This document shows positions 1-11,207 of a stretch of 64,000 nt of DNA, piece after piece. Within the stretch, counting starts at the first letter, position 1. Each line of letters starts with the position of its first letter. The DNA lies in contig BFEA01000150.1 in NCBI GenBank assembly GCA_003427395.1, positions 479,726 through 543,725 on the forward strand, given 5' to 3'. This DNA is from Chara braunii (Eukaryota; Streptophyta; Charophyceae; Charales; Characeae). The notes under the pieces are model-generated. The model was not told the origin of the DNA. It made no database searches and saw only the letters and a list, made by a program, of their open reading frames with translations. The translations under genes were made by a program, and so were the position numbers.

Positions 1-94
1 AAAAAAAAAAAAAAAAAAAAGAGTCTTTGACGTCATTGTGCGTTTCCACTGGCAGAGAGAAGAGGACGAAAGACAAACCGTACGCATCATATCG

Positions 95-877
95 ATGTCA
101 GTAGCACAGGTGGAGGCTGCTCTTGCAGAGGTAATGAAGTACGCAAAGGAGGGCGTCCACTACAACGGTGACAGCGAGTTGTCTTTGCTTGAGGACAGGG
201 TGCCGAGGTACTTCATAGTCGGTGTGGATATGAGATCCACGATCATGGCAAACGGTGAGGGTTGTGTCAAAGCAAAAACACTCTTGCAACGCTTCAGAGA
301 GTCACCACATGTACGTGTGGACAGCGATGTGGAAGACCGTGCATACAGTCTAAAAGGAGTGGTCCAGTGGATGTGCAACGAAGGGATGTGCGAAGAAGGA
401 GACGTGGACCTGACAATGCAGCAGAAAGGGGGGATATATAAACCTGCGGATTTCAAGAAGTTGTTGGGCACTGTGGCAAGGAATGGGGAAATGCTTGTTG
501 ATGGGTCGAAGGAGGAGTTGAAGAGTGGTGCTGCAGAAATCTTGGTGTTGTCCAGAATGAAGGACATTACACAAACACCGCCAGAAGACTTTCAAGATGT
601 TCCTGTCATTGTTGCAGATGGTGTGGAATATGTTCTGCTAGATCAACTTGTGGACTTCCTGAAAAAGAGTGTCGACGACAGGAACGTCATCCATGAGGCG
701 TTGCACGAAGTCACAGAGTTTGCACTGCAGGGTCGAAATCTGATAGAATTTCTGCTAGCAAGAACAGAAGACAACATCATATCTGGAAGACCCTTGTGGG
801 GGGAGTTATTATTAGCTGCTTTGGAGCGACTCGGTCTTGCAAGTTGCGATGTTGAGACACAAAAAGAAAGAGAATAA
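95..877 (+). CDS. Hypothetical protein, about 260 aa, unrecognised
   Basis: An uninterrupted reading frame runs from an ATG at 95 to a stop at 875-877. The frame is open back to position 38, but only through a GTG, so the ATG at 95 is the sensible start; upstream lie only a poly-A run (1-20) and about 70 bases. The protein is mixed charged and hydrophobic, with no signal peptide, membrane helix or motif I recognise. The N-terminal part looks alpha-helical (VEAALAEVMKYAKEG). The next gene starts 12 bases after the stop in the same direction, so this could be an exon of a larger gene or one of several ORFs of the DNA-transposon locus that resumes at 28 kb. It may also be incomplete at its 5' end because the window starts here. 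No function is proposed. Confidence 0.5.
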   Translation: MSVAQVEAALAEVMKYAKEGVHYNGDSELSLLEDRVPRYFIVGVDMRSTIMANGEGCVKAKTLLQRFRESPHVRVDSDVEDRAYSLKGVVQWMCNEGMCEEGDVDLTMQQKGGIYKPADFKKLLGTVARNGEMLVDGSKEELKSGAAEILVLSRMKDITQTPPEDFQDVPVIVADGVEYVLLDQLVDFLKKSVDDRNVIHEALHEVTEFALQGRNLIEFLLARTEDNIISGRPLWGELLLAALERLGLASCDVETQKERE

Positions 878-889
878 GGGTGAAAGGTG

Positions 890-1356
890 ATGGTCAGGGA
901 AACAAATTTAGAAATGATTCCAGACAACGGACAGACATCAGCAGCACAAGAATCAATAACCAGTATGGCAGTCGATGTGCCTCCCATGCACAAAGCAACG
1001 AGAGAGGAACTAGTGTATTCCGATATCTTCAATGTTTTCACAATTGAGAAAGAACAGTGTGATCGTGGATTTGAAGAGGCCGATTTGCGAAGTTGTTTTA
1101 CAGAGTACACAGACAATGCAGAAAAGAAGATGAAGAAGAGGATGAGGCGGCATCATCTTCTGACGTGGAAGTGAGTGGCAGCGATGTCAGCAACGACAAG
1201 GAAGATAAGGAACATGATGTATACTACGATTTGAAGGGGGCGGGTGAACAAGTGACAAAAGGGTGGGCACATGCAATTCTGAGGTTGACACGTGATTTTT
1301 CCGATCCACACAAAGTGTTGCGTGTTGTTATGAAGGGGGAAACACCAGATAGTGCA
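890..1356 (+). pseudogene. 5' part of an unrecognised gene split by element A
   Basis: The frame opens at ATG 890 (MVRETNLEMIP) and runs to about 1150. The coding signal then moves to the next frame, which encodes an acidic low-complexity stretch (EDEEEDEAASSSDVEVSGSD) and a basic region ending GETPDSA at 1356, so there is one frameshift or an unseen small intron near 1120-1170. Immediately after base 1356 the element A insertion starts. Skipping from 1356 to 28036 continues the same frame for another 37 codons to a TGA at 28147-28149. The inserted retroelement is flanked by TGCA on both sides. This is strong evidence that one coding sequence was interrupted. The product is unknown; the acid patch followed by a basic C-terminal segment suggests a nuclear or nucleic-acid-binding protein, but that is a guess. 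Confidence 0.55.
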
Positions 1357-1730
1357 CTATAGTATGCCGCTGTCGAGCGCATCGGTCCGGCACCGCACCA
1401 GGGCAGCGCGGGACCCTCCCGGCCGCGTCACGCAGGAGTCGGTTTAAATCCTTCGTCGCAAATAATACATGTGGAGCTTCCTTAAGCCGCTCCGGCCGAG
1501 TGCGCCAGCCATACCTTTCACGAACCCCTACGACAGGATAGGGCCTACGCGAGGCACGACTTACCTACACCTTCTGGGAGCTGTCACCTCCCGTCGGTGG
1601 GCGTAACCCCGCCGAGCTACCAGTCCACAATACGAAAGTTAATTAGTTGCAATCGCAGAGGTGGACCAGCCGAGGGCGTTTCTCGTTCGCTGTAGCATAG
1701 AGGGTACGTGCGGTAATACTCCTCTATCGG

Positions 1731-2731
1731 ACCCGCACGTGAACCCATATCTTGGGGGGCTGAGGTCCCAAGCACGGTTCGTCGCCGATCGACTAGGATG
1801 CATCCCACACACCACGCGCACTCCATTTTACAAACACACATACACACAAAACAACACACAAACGAAACGACACAACACAAACAACGTGACAACGCTCCTA
1901 GCCCTTCGGTAGCCACCCCATAACTTTCCGACGCGGAAATCGGGTAAGCGTTGCGCGTGAGTCTTAGTATAAAACCGCACGGACGCAGGGCCTACTCATA
2001 TCGACTTGCAATTCAGGCGTATGCAAGTTGTCGCAATGATGGCGTACTATGTAGTGCCCATAATCAAGCGGTCCCTCGTGGATCCGAGTATCGCTTATGA
2101 CACTCAAGTGTCAGACTCGAAGTGTCGTGAGGGTCTAGCCCTTCACGATATTGCACGGCTGAAGGAATAGCCGTGCAGCCGCCGCGGCACCTCCGACTCT
2201 CGGCCTGAGTGTCTCGGTAGGCAAATCAAATAGGCTCTGCGCGAAGGAAAACCCCTCCCCTGCAGAGCCTAGGGCTTGGGGTGTCCTGGACAAGGACCTC
2301 GAATCCCGACCCAGGACTAAACGTCCGACTAAGAAAAATCATCAAAAAACAAGAATAAAAATAGAAGGAGAGGTCTCCCGTAAGCCCCTCAGTCTCAACA
2401 TCTGAGTAGGACTTTAGTATGGGGGCTCTTCAACCCATGCAAACATTCATCCCAAGTATACCCATGTATACATATATAAGGGTTAAGTATGTGATGATCA
2501 CTTCTTACGGTCTCACTGGGGTCTCTCACAATAATACGTATAAATGTGATCGTAGGCAACCAAATCCAGAATCTGATTCACAGCACATACCTACAATCAC
2601 ATCAACGAACCAAATCAACAGTGCACACACTACACGGAGTCAACCCCAACCACCTTCGACACTCATACCCCTCACTTTAGCTATGCAAACCCCAAAACCT
2701 CCTGTCCAACCAACCTTAATTAAATACTTAG
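1731..2731. other. Block of the A LTR present only in the 3' copy
   Basis: About 1 kb here has no counterpart in the 5' LTR, where the two flanking sequences are joined by a 22 bp filler (21391-21412). The block has no long ORF, terminal inverted repeats or recognisable element. Because the filler copies gag sequence, the block is better read as ancestral LTR sequence deleted from the other copy than as an insertion here. Confidence 0.6.
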
Positions 2732-2871
2732 TACCTTTGTTAAATGGTCATTCAATAAAAGTCCGGGTGAAACCTTAGTAAAACAACGAAATCACCAGGG
2801 CTAAAGTCTTTTAGGTTGAGTGTGGAGGGGGAGTCGAAATTGAGTCGTAAACCGAAAAATCGACAACCGAC

Positions 2872-2890
2872 CTGTTATCAGTGATAACAG
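2872..2890. repeat. Perfect palindrome in the A LTR
   Basis: CTGTTATCAGTGATAACAG has 9 bp arms around a single central G. It is preserved with one change in the 5' LTR near 21553 (gttattagtgataac). It is followed at once by a smaller foldback (gatcctcaagggatc). It belongs to the general abundance of foldback structures in these LTRs. Confidence 0.6.
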
Positions 2891-3170
2891 AAAGTGATCC
2901 TCAAGGGATCAAGCTGGATCTAGCCCTAAACTTGGATCAAATGATAAAAAAAAACCTGTAATACACGGCAGACCAATCCCCAAGCTAAAATCATAAGTGT
3001 ATGGAGAATACAACTCCATAATACATCCTCACTCAAAATCTTCCTATAAGCTAAACTTAAATCTACTTTTAAACCAGTGCTTAAGCTAAAGGTAGACCTA
3101 CTACGGAATTTCCTCTATTCTGGGCCGGTCGCCTGAATCGCCACTTGTCAAAATATAGTCTATCTCCTCT

Positions 3171-3847
3171 GAACTAAGAAAATTTCGGCAGTGTTTCCCG
3201 TAGGAAAAATGTCTTTCAAGAATTTATATAAGCTTAGATATGAGAGCAAAAATAATCTCTCACTCCTGGAAAGTCAAATTCTGTCTAACTCTGTGAATTA
3301 GTATAAATTTGGGCAGCACTCCCTTTAGAAAGGGAGACTTCCCAGATTTATACTAAGTCAGATATAAAAGCATAAATAATTTGTAAGTCTAGAGAGTCAA
3401 ATTCTATCTAATTCCCTGAAATAGTAGAAGTTTGGGCAGCACTCCCTTAAGAAAGGGAGAATTCCCAGATTTATACTAAGTCAGATATGAACTCGAACAA
3501 CAGTTCGAGCTCAACTTTAGACTGAATTTAACTAACTCCTTAATTTTGTAGAAATTTTGGCAGCACTTCTTCTAGAAAAGTGTTATTCCAAAATTTGTAC
3601 AAGACTAAGTTAAGATTTTGAAAGTACCTTTGGCTTCTCAAAGTTCAATTTTGTCTAACTCCCTGAATTAGCAAAAATTTGGGTGACACTTCCTTTAGAA
3701 AAGGAGACTTCCCAGATTTTAACTAAGTCAGATATGAGAAAGACAAAGTTGAACTTTTGATAAGTCAAAGTTCAACTAACTCCTTGGATTTGTAGAAATT
3801 TCGGCAGCGCTTCCCGTAGAGAAAGTAGCTTGCCAAGATTTATACAA
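3171..3847. repeat. Array of six ~125 bp units, each a long hairpin (A LTR, copy 1)
   Basis: Hairpin starts fall at about 3171, 3299, 3422, 3547, 3668 and 3790, a period of 121-128 bp. In unit 2 the outer arms TAGTATAAATTTGGG (3299-3313) and CCCAGATTTATACTA (3341-3355) pair with one mismatch and enclose a perfect inner hairpin CTCCCTTT-AG-AAAGGGAG (3319-3336). Other units keep the fold with different bases: unit 4 ends in TTTTGG and CCAAAA with inner CACTT/AAGTG; unit 6 uses TCGGC and GCCAAGA. A separate hairpin, CTCGAAC-AACA-GTTCGAG, lies near 3492. The array is repeated in the 5' LTR at 21851-22530. Confidence 0.8.
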
Positions 3848-4136
3848 AACCAAGTATAAGAAAATATCTCAGAAAATGCAAAAATTGACCTAAGTAAAAA
3901 AAGTTATTACAGAAAATGCAGGAATTGACACTAACTCCTACGGCTCTAGCACGTGGCGAGCAACTAAAGCGACTACCTATAAAACTGAAGCCCAAACAAA
4001 CTAGTCCTCTCATCCAGTTACATTCAAACCAAACCACGAATGTAAGTACTCTCATCATCCCAAGTTCATTCTTTATAAATAGTTCGTGAATCTTCAAGTT
4101 CTTGGATCCTTATACCCATCTTACATAGGACATAGA

Positions 4137-4822
4137 GATGGACCATTCGCCATGAAAACAATGCCCAGCTTGTCTTTATGATATACACGAACAGGTTGCA
4201 CAACTACTTTTTTCTTCTTTTGGGCAGATGACTAGGCCATTCGCCATGAAAACGATGCCTAGTCGCCCTGAGCTGTTTAATATCCAAAGTTTAATATTTC
4301 TCCGACTTTGTTTTAAAAAAGAAAAGACAAATATGGGCAGGGGACTGAACCATTCACAGTAGAAACAATGTTCAACTTGCCCAAACTATTTCCATTTATT
4401 CATCTGTATTTTCTCTTTTCTCTTCTTAATGATATGGCTTAACGCTGGACCATTCACAATAGAAACAATGCCCAGCTGTCAGTTCACATGCAAATATATA
4501 TAAAGTATTTTCCTTTATACTTAGTTTAATTTATGTGCGTGGTTTTCAGGCTAAACCATTCACCATGGAAACAATGCTTAGCCTTAGACCAAAAATTCTC
4601 CCTCAGAATAAACGAGAATTTAAACCCCTTCAATCAGGCAAACCCTCAGAGTTAACTTGAGTAAACAGGCCATTCACAGTAGAAACAATGCCCGACCCTC
4701 CAGAAAACAACTAAACAAACATAGCAACCAGGCCATTCATAGTAGAAACAATGTCTGGTCCTTCAAAAAACAGCCAAATAAACATAGCCCTAAACCATTC
4801 ACAGTAGAAACAATGCTCAGGC
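4137..4822. repeat. Array of eight ~33 nt hairpins with a constant loop and covarying stems (A LTR, copy 1)
   Basis: Units lie at about 4137, 4230, 4335, 4444, 4549, 4666, 4727 and 4787. On the plus strand each is a variable 5-7 bp stem, a single unpaired C, the pair CATT/AATG, and a loop close to CACAGTAGAAAC, then the complementary stem. Stems differ between units but stay complementary, e.g. GACTAGG/CCTAGTC, GGCTAA/TTAGCC, CTGAA/TTCAA. Spacers between units are unrelated. The element's sense strand is minus, so in sense RNA the bulged base would be G. Confidence 0.85.
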
Positions 4823-7800
4823 TTTGGTTGACCCTTCCAAACGCATGCAAAACTGCCTTCCTCCCACCTCCCCCCAGTTCATCCTTAGTCTGCTTTCAGT
4901 CAAAACAAAAGATGAAACTTAAGCTTTACTCTCATACATTCTTTCCATTCAATCTGATTAAGCCCTGAAGAGAAAGCAAAAAAACATAGGGACAATACAT
5001 GCATACCGCAATCATACTACAGGGAGATAGGCAAACATGGGCAGTAGTAGGTTGTACAGATGGAGATGGTATACCTGATGATTCCCTGCCTCCCCAACTC
5101 CTCCTTAGTTCCGGCAGAGCTCCCGCAATCGGTGGGTGAACTCCCCACAGAGTTTTGACGCGGACCTACGGGTTGCAACCCCGCCTGCCGCCTTCCTCTT
5201 AGAATCACTGGACTAGACTTAGAGGGAGAAGGGCAGATGGAAAAGTATTGAGTCTCTCAGATCCAAGAAGGGTGCTCTCAGTCTCACAAGAGAGGGCCTT
5301 GAAATTTGGATTCGCCTGAGGGCCCCGCAATGGTAGCCAATATGCAGCGGCTTGGTCCACTTTGAGTCAGCCGTTGGAGTCGCACATTTGACGACTCCCC
5401 AATCTGCAGCAATAATCTCCTTTGTCCAATCCCCGCTGCCCCGCAGCCTGTAACAAACGGCCACCTCCTCCGGTAGTATGCAGGAACACGCAACACTAAA
5501 TGGCAGGCAGCAGCGGTACCCGACGACGGTCAACAACAATAGTCACAGTCGCCCGTAACAGCAGTCCGCAACAACAACAGTACGTCGTGGTGGACAGCAG
5601 CAACAGTAGCAGTTTGTGCCCAGTCCGCGGCAGCTAATGGTAACAACGATAATTACGACGATATGCAGCAGCCACTCAAGAGTATACCCCCAGGAACTGA
5701 TAAGCCGCCGCCTATCGTTCGGACACAGCTTTCGCAGCCTTGTCTTTCAGCCGCTGCTCATTCTCACACGCTGCAGATGTAGCCCACAGTTATCGTGGGG
5801 CCTGCTCGTGCCAAGCTTGCAGACTGCCGGTAGCCCAGACACGCCCGTCTCCAGTTCATCCCTTGCCAGTCCCCCAAGTTAAACATTTCTCCTTCCCCAC
5901 TCAAATGTGCACTCTACAGCAGGCCGTCGGGCCAGACCCTCACGACGAGCCCTGTCAAGGGGGAGCTCTCAGCGACCCGAAAGGGGACGCACACGGCCGT
6001 CTCCACGATCTCAACGTCAGAACACACGGCGACAGGGGCCTTACTGCTAGTTCCTCTGCCTATGACCCGACAGTGAACCTCCCGACGGAGTACAACCTGA
6101 CTATGTCAGGCTAAGCAAACGCACCCGCCAGGCCAACCACGATGAGAACCCGGGACCCAGTTGCTTCCTCCGTCGCCCACTACTGTACCAGACCGATGGT
6201 GAGTCCTTCGCCCCAAAATACGGCCAGATACACCCCGCAGCTGTCCCTCCGTTATTGCTTCTAATATAAAGAGCAAACCCAAATGAATCTATCCCCCGAA
6301 TCCGACTAAATATGTTGGCACACTACTGACTCGTTTTCTCCATGCGCAGCCTATGAAACATACAGCGCCGAAACGACGTTCTCATCGCAGAAATCGACCG
6401 CGCCATTGAACTCGCGGTACTCTAGAACCCCTACTTAGCATTCTGTTCGCTCGATCTCATCAATTTTCGATCGAGATCTTGAACTTTCACCCTTGCCATC
6501 TTCGCCATACACGACACCTCTGCGCACCACATTCTGCTTCTAGCATCCTTCGTACTACTCTACGCCCAAAACTAGTCTCATGTTCGTGTTCGCCCGGGGT
6601 TAAAACCCCGATACGGCATGTTTCCCCGCTCGATTTCGTCCGGGAACATGCGAGGTAAGCTTTCTTCGCCCTTCATCTCCACGCAACTCTTTTCTCACTA
6701 ACCTCCCAATACAGTAAACTAACACTAAATCCAATGTTACCATCTCATTCATCCGGGTTAAAAACCCCGAAATCACATCTTTGCTCTCTCGATTCCGCTC
6801 AGGATCGAGAGAGCCTCATCTCCTTATCTGGGCCCAACTCCTCTCTTCGTCATCTCTGCTGTTAAATGCACCTGACGCGAAAATGCGTCCACGTTCGTTT
6901 CCACTCCTCCGACCTCCTTCGTCTCAGTCTGCGCCCGTTCTTTCGATCTCCTCCAGCGCCTCACCGGCCTACCGCTCGTCGCCCCCTGTGTACCGCTGCC
7001 CTGCCTAGCTCGTCCTTCACTCCGAATGTACCCGGCCCATACCCTGTCCGGGTTCATTCCCGTCATTTCCTTGCCTCGCTTCGCTGCACTGCCCCGACTC
7101 TTCCCCACTTCTACTACGCAGCGCTGGCCGACAGTCTCCCGGTAGTGGTCTGTCCATCGGCCTTCTCTCTCTCCGCCATCTTCGTATGCACCTGGCGCAT
7201 TAATCCGGCCGGGTTCAGTCGGCTTCACCTCGCTGCTTTTGCCAGGCCGCCTTCGCCACACTCTTGACCACAGTTTCCTTTACTCAGCGCCGCTCAATGA
7301 TTCGTAGTCCACCACACTAGCGCATCGCATCGGCCAACGCAGCCCGGTCTTAGTACCCTGACTGTTTTTTGAAGAAGACTTCGAAGAGAAACTGGTTGTC
7401 CAACAGTTCGATAAGTCTTTCCGCCCTCTACCAGGTCCGACGGCCGTCGTGGGGGCAGCAGCGCTGTGGGCTTCACCGGAGTCCCGCTGCTACGTAGCGC
7501 CTCCTCCCCCCACTGCGCTATCTACTCCCTGTCTCTTATACACATCTAGATGTGTATAAGAGACAGCTTAGTACCCTGACTGTTTTTTGAAGAAGACTTC
7601 GAAGAGAAACTGGTTGTCCGACAGTTCGATAAGTTTTTCCGCCCTCTACCCTGGTCCGACGGCCGTCGTGGGGGCAACAGCGTTGTGGGCTTTACCGGAG
7701 TCCCGCTGCTACGTAGCGCCTCCCCCTCCACTGCGCTATGTACTCCCTTGCTTGCATGCACCCGGCGCCCGCCCGCGTCCGGGTCCATTCGCCACTATGC

Positions 7801-9168
7801 CATCTGCTTTTTCCTCCCTGTCTCCTCCGGTCCCCGTCACCGCCCCAACACTTACTACCCGCCGGCACTATTGCTCCGCCCACTGCTGCCAGGCCAGCCC
7901 CATTACAGTCTCTCCCTGCGTGCTCACTCCGCCCAGGCGGAATGCTCCAACCCCTCAGGCCCCCAACAGTCGGGCTCCCCCATAGGTAGGTGGGTTACGG
8001 TGTCGGCTGAACACCCCTGTCGCAGGCCCGTAGCACGGCCCCTAGTGCAGCCGGCCCCGCCACAGATCTTAGAGGTAATGACAAATATTCGAGTGAGAAC
8101 TCTGAGACCCGAACCGGAGGGAAGCCCCGTGGGCATACTCACACTCAAACTTCCTACAACGGATCGTGGTAGGCGGGCGGGGCATATTCACACCCGGAGA
8201 GGGTCCCCGCCACTCAGGTTCCTCCCGCCTCGTGGGCTGATCATCTATCGGCTCGAATGCACGTTAATTTCCCCGGCCCATATTCTCATGACATACAAGA
8301 TAAAAGAACTTTGCCAACACCCTGAACACGCGGGGACTCGTAAGCCAACGAACGGAGGCTCGCTCTCAAATTAAAAGGTACCAACGGAAAAAAATGATCA
8401 TAAAAACTTTCGGTCGCCAAAGAAAAAAAATAAAGGATACCGCCTGCACTGCTTTGACGCCGCCAAAGGCAAAACCAAGGGGGATAGCCCTACGGCCCTC
8501 AACCCCATCGGCTTCCTCCTCGTTGCTCCGCTGCCGCTGCGTCGACGCTCGCCGGCCTTGATTCCTGAACCTTCGTACTGTCAATCCAATGTCGTAACCT
8601 ATAAGGCTAAACCCAAGTCTGGGATTGAGTCCCGCAGAATACCATATAGGCAGTGGGGGGCGACGCTTTGGGCCAACAAATTGGCTGCTCGACTCCCATT
8701 TGCCCGCGCCGGCTTGCTTATACCATGCCATAATTGCCCCGCGCGCCATCCTACGACACCCCGCTTACCGCACGAAGCCGCGCCGTCGTTGCCAACGCCG
8801 TTGTCGGGGCCGTTCTCCGCACGTGCGTTCGACTCGGTCAAAAGTACCAATAAAAAAAATATATCCTTAATTCTTGCTTAATCAAAAATAAATAATAAAT
8901 AATATCACCAAGCAAAACGACCGAGGTCCGGGCCGGCTTTACGATCAATAACAGAAAAGAATCACGCGCGCCTTAAGCCTGTGCGCCCAGGCACTCGCTA
9001 TTGTGGTCAACCACCCAGTTAACGCAATTACAGACGCTGCCGTGCTTAGCGCGGTATACTTAAACTCTAAGCCAAAACAGAAAATATGCTTAAACTCTAA
9101 ACCAAAACTGTTTTCTGTTACTTGCAAAAACCAGGGCGGATACCCTTGTAAGGATATTCGCACTGACA
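4823..9168. other. Gene-free body of the A 3' LTR
   Basis: I see no gene in this stretch. Both strands have short open frames that are interrupted or altered in the 5' LTR copy. It holds further foldbacks, such as CGGGGTTAAAACCCCG at 6595-6610 and a 12 bp-arm hairpin at 6783-6814 (arms GCTCTCTCGAT and ATCGAGAGAGC), both also present in the 5' LTR near 25596-25611 and 25803-25834. C+T-rich tracts dominate 6800-8000. It also contains the adapter artefact listed separately. Confidence 0.6.
7529..7566. other. Nextera transposon-end adapter junction (sequencing artefact)
   Basis: Bases 7529-7547 read ctgtctcttatacacatct and 7548-7566 are its exact reverse complement: two back-to-back Tn5 mosaic ends, as created at a Nextera mate-pair circularisation junction. 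The sequence on each side (about 7350-7528 and 7568-7745) is the same LTR segment repeated with small differences, such as ctaccagg versus ctaccctgg. The adapter is absent from the equivalent part of the 5' LTR. This is contamination in the assembly, not biology. Confidence 0.97.
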
Positions 9169-11207
9169 GCTTACCGGACCATCTTAAGCGACGTCCCTGT
9201 CGCTTCGCCAAATCAGAAAGCTATAAATCCACCCACACTCCAAACACTGAAGGAAAACGAGCCAATCCGATTAGCCGAACAAGACAGGGTAGAGGCTTCC
9301 ATCAAACCATGTCTCCACAACTATATGCTGCCAGGTTTCTAATCCAGGCCTCTCACCGCCCAGAAATCAGGACACTGACAGCATAAGTGCCAAGGACCTT
9401 CCCAATCGTCCTCTCCTTGGTCCTAGACAACCTTCGGCTTCTCGTTGGGTGTCCCTAGTCATGGCAAAAACTAGGGACGCGGACCTTAATCGAGACCTTT
9501 GAAGGCACTCTCGCCTTCCTTCTCAAAAAATCTCTCGCAATCAAATACACATAACCATATATGTATACTTAATATCCGCTCAGCCCTTTCTGCAGTCTAG
9601 TACAGAAAGGCTAGGTCTCCACCTTGGCCCATGATAGCGTGGCTGATCGGTCCAGGAGTACGGCCCACCACATTGTTATTTAACGGTAGTACCCGTCGTT
9701 GGTTACGCAACGATAAGTTTTCTCCTGATAAGCATCTAATCTGGATTCCTCTAAAAATTCTCAATCATCACTATCCCGCGGAGTAATTTCACTGGTGCGG
9801 GCAACCCCCCTTGAACTTTTACCCACGCGGTCCCGCAGCCAGGTTGCGCCGGCTAGCAGCCATCCAATGGGGTTATGCTCTAAAGGTACTAACTTCTTTT
9901 CCGTTAGCTTGGCCTTTCTTCAATATGTCTCAGAATTAGCACCGGTGGTTAGACGGGGGTGTCGCAAAACAAAATCACTGGCCCACTGCGCGATACGCAG
10001 GGGTCCGAAGGCATTTACCAGCCCTCCCTCAATAGGCATGACATCCTTCGCACGCTTACAAACAAAATCACCGTTAAATCCACCAGGCCGTGACCCCTGA
10101 CTTGATCAGAGTCAGCAGCCACCCACCCCGAGACATCTCTCGCCCTGCACTCATTGCGACTTTCTCAAACATTCCAAAAAAATGGCCCTTTTCGTCAGAC
10201 TTTATCACTCATCAGACAACTTACCATGTCATAAATCAGTTTACTCACATTTGAAGGTGAGTATCCCAACAACAAAAACATCCCCTTTTTCAAAAATCCA
10301 AGGGGCTCTCATCATAAACAAAACACCCCCTCTTCCAAAAATCACGAGGGGTCTCGCCACAGAACAAAACATCCCCTCTACCAGGAATCACGAGGAGTCT
10401 CACCATAAAATCAAACTTTCCCTTCTCAAAACTCGAGGGGGTCTCATCATAACACACAACATCACAAAACATCCCCTTTTCCAAAATCCAGGGGACTTAT
10501 CATAAACAAAATCACTGAGAGACCATCTTATGGGTCCTCATCACAACTTAAGCAGCCAACAATCTACATGGTAAGCATTTTGAGCCTCCAGGACTCATAA
10601 ACCTTCAAAATCCTCACAACCTTTCACAGACGGGCTGCGCTTCCTCCCCTTATACTCTGCCCTATCAACTGCCCGTGGGCAGGTCGCACAAGTATACGGA
10701 GGAGTAGATAGTTTTGCTTACAATCATATTCACAGTACCCATGACAAAATAAGATGTTTTTCACACACTGTCCACACAAACCCCCATACATCAGAGTACA
10801 ACCACACATGTGAGAGAGACAAGTGATGGTCACATATAAGAATGGTCCCTGAAATAAAACCTCATTATAATATACACTCAGGGAATAAAATGTCTCACCC
10901 AGAAAGTGTCTCCAAATCATAGCTCACTCAACTCAAGCCACACCAAACCCATACTGACAACAACCCCTAGAAGACATGTCAGATCTGTGTCTCAAAGCCA
11001 GTGCGTAGGCCACCTAAATATGTACATGCCTCATCTAAATCACCCTGATCCTCAAGACTCCAGCTCAGTAGGAACACTAGAGTTCAGATCTAGACTAATA
11101 GCAATCAACAAAAAAGTCCTCTAAGTCTAAGAGGGTATCACACAGAACCTAAGCTAATGCCTCACAAGATACTCGCCTATTGACATAGACAAACCGACCC
11201 TACCTCC
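9169..11207 (-). other. Non-coding 3' internal region of element A
   Basis: This stretch lies between the second gag-like ORF and the 3' LTR. No open frame looks like protein, apart from frames held open by the 46 bp repeat at 10272-10515. The bases next to the LTR (9169-9190) are not purine-rich on the minus strand, so no polypurine tract could be assigned. Ordinary sequence otherwise. Confidence 0.5.
10272..10515. repeat. Five-unit ~46 bp repeat with CCCCT/AGGGG foldbacks
   Basis: Units begin at about 10279, 10324, 10370, 10416 and 10470 (spacing 45, 46, 46 and 54). Each starts with a C-rich block (CATCCCC, CACCCCC, CTTTCCC) and about 20 bases later has a G-rich complement (AAGGGG, GAGGGG, CAGGGG), followed by a conserved tail like TCTCATCATAAACAAAA. 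Each unit can therefore form a short hairpin. The unit is near a multiple of three, which keeps a frame open on the plus strand, but I see no reason to call it coding. Confidence 0.7.

Larger units (their letters stand above)
1371..9168 (-). repeat. Element A 3' LTR (about 7.8 kb as assembled)
   Basis: This matches 21036-28030 along nearly its whole length in the same orientation, by eye with a few per cent divergence plus indels. The outer end reads tgtcgagcgcatcgg on the plus strand, which is the reverse complement of the end of element B's 5' LTR next to its PBS, fixing this as the LTR 3' terminus. The inner end is ..cactgaca at 9161-9168. The assembled length is inflated by an adapter-linked duplication near 7350-7745. 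It carries no convincing protein-coding gene: open frames are short, occur on both strands and are not preserved in the partner LTR. Confidence 0.8.

Noticed and set aside
4137-4822. CRISPR-like array
   Set aside because: Regular short repeats with spacers, but the repeat stems vary between units, spacing is irregular, no cas genes exist, and the context is a eukaryotic LTR.
7685-8374. 229-codon plus-strand ORF in the A 3' LTR (and 26593-27261 in the 5' LTR)
   Set aside because: C/T-rich low-complexity sequence, antisense to the element, with several overlapping open frames and no protein-like pattern.
1371-9168. Segmental duplication instead of LTRs for the long direct repeats
   Set aside because: The repeats end exactly at a primer binding site, have TGTC/GACA ends, flank gag-pol, and are bordered by a short target duplication.
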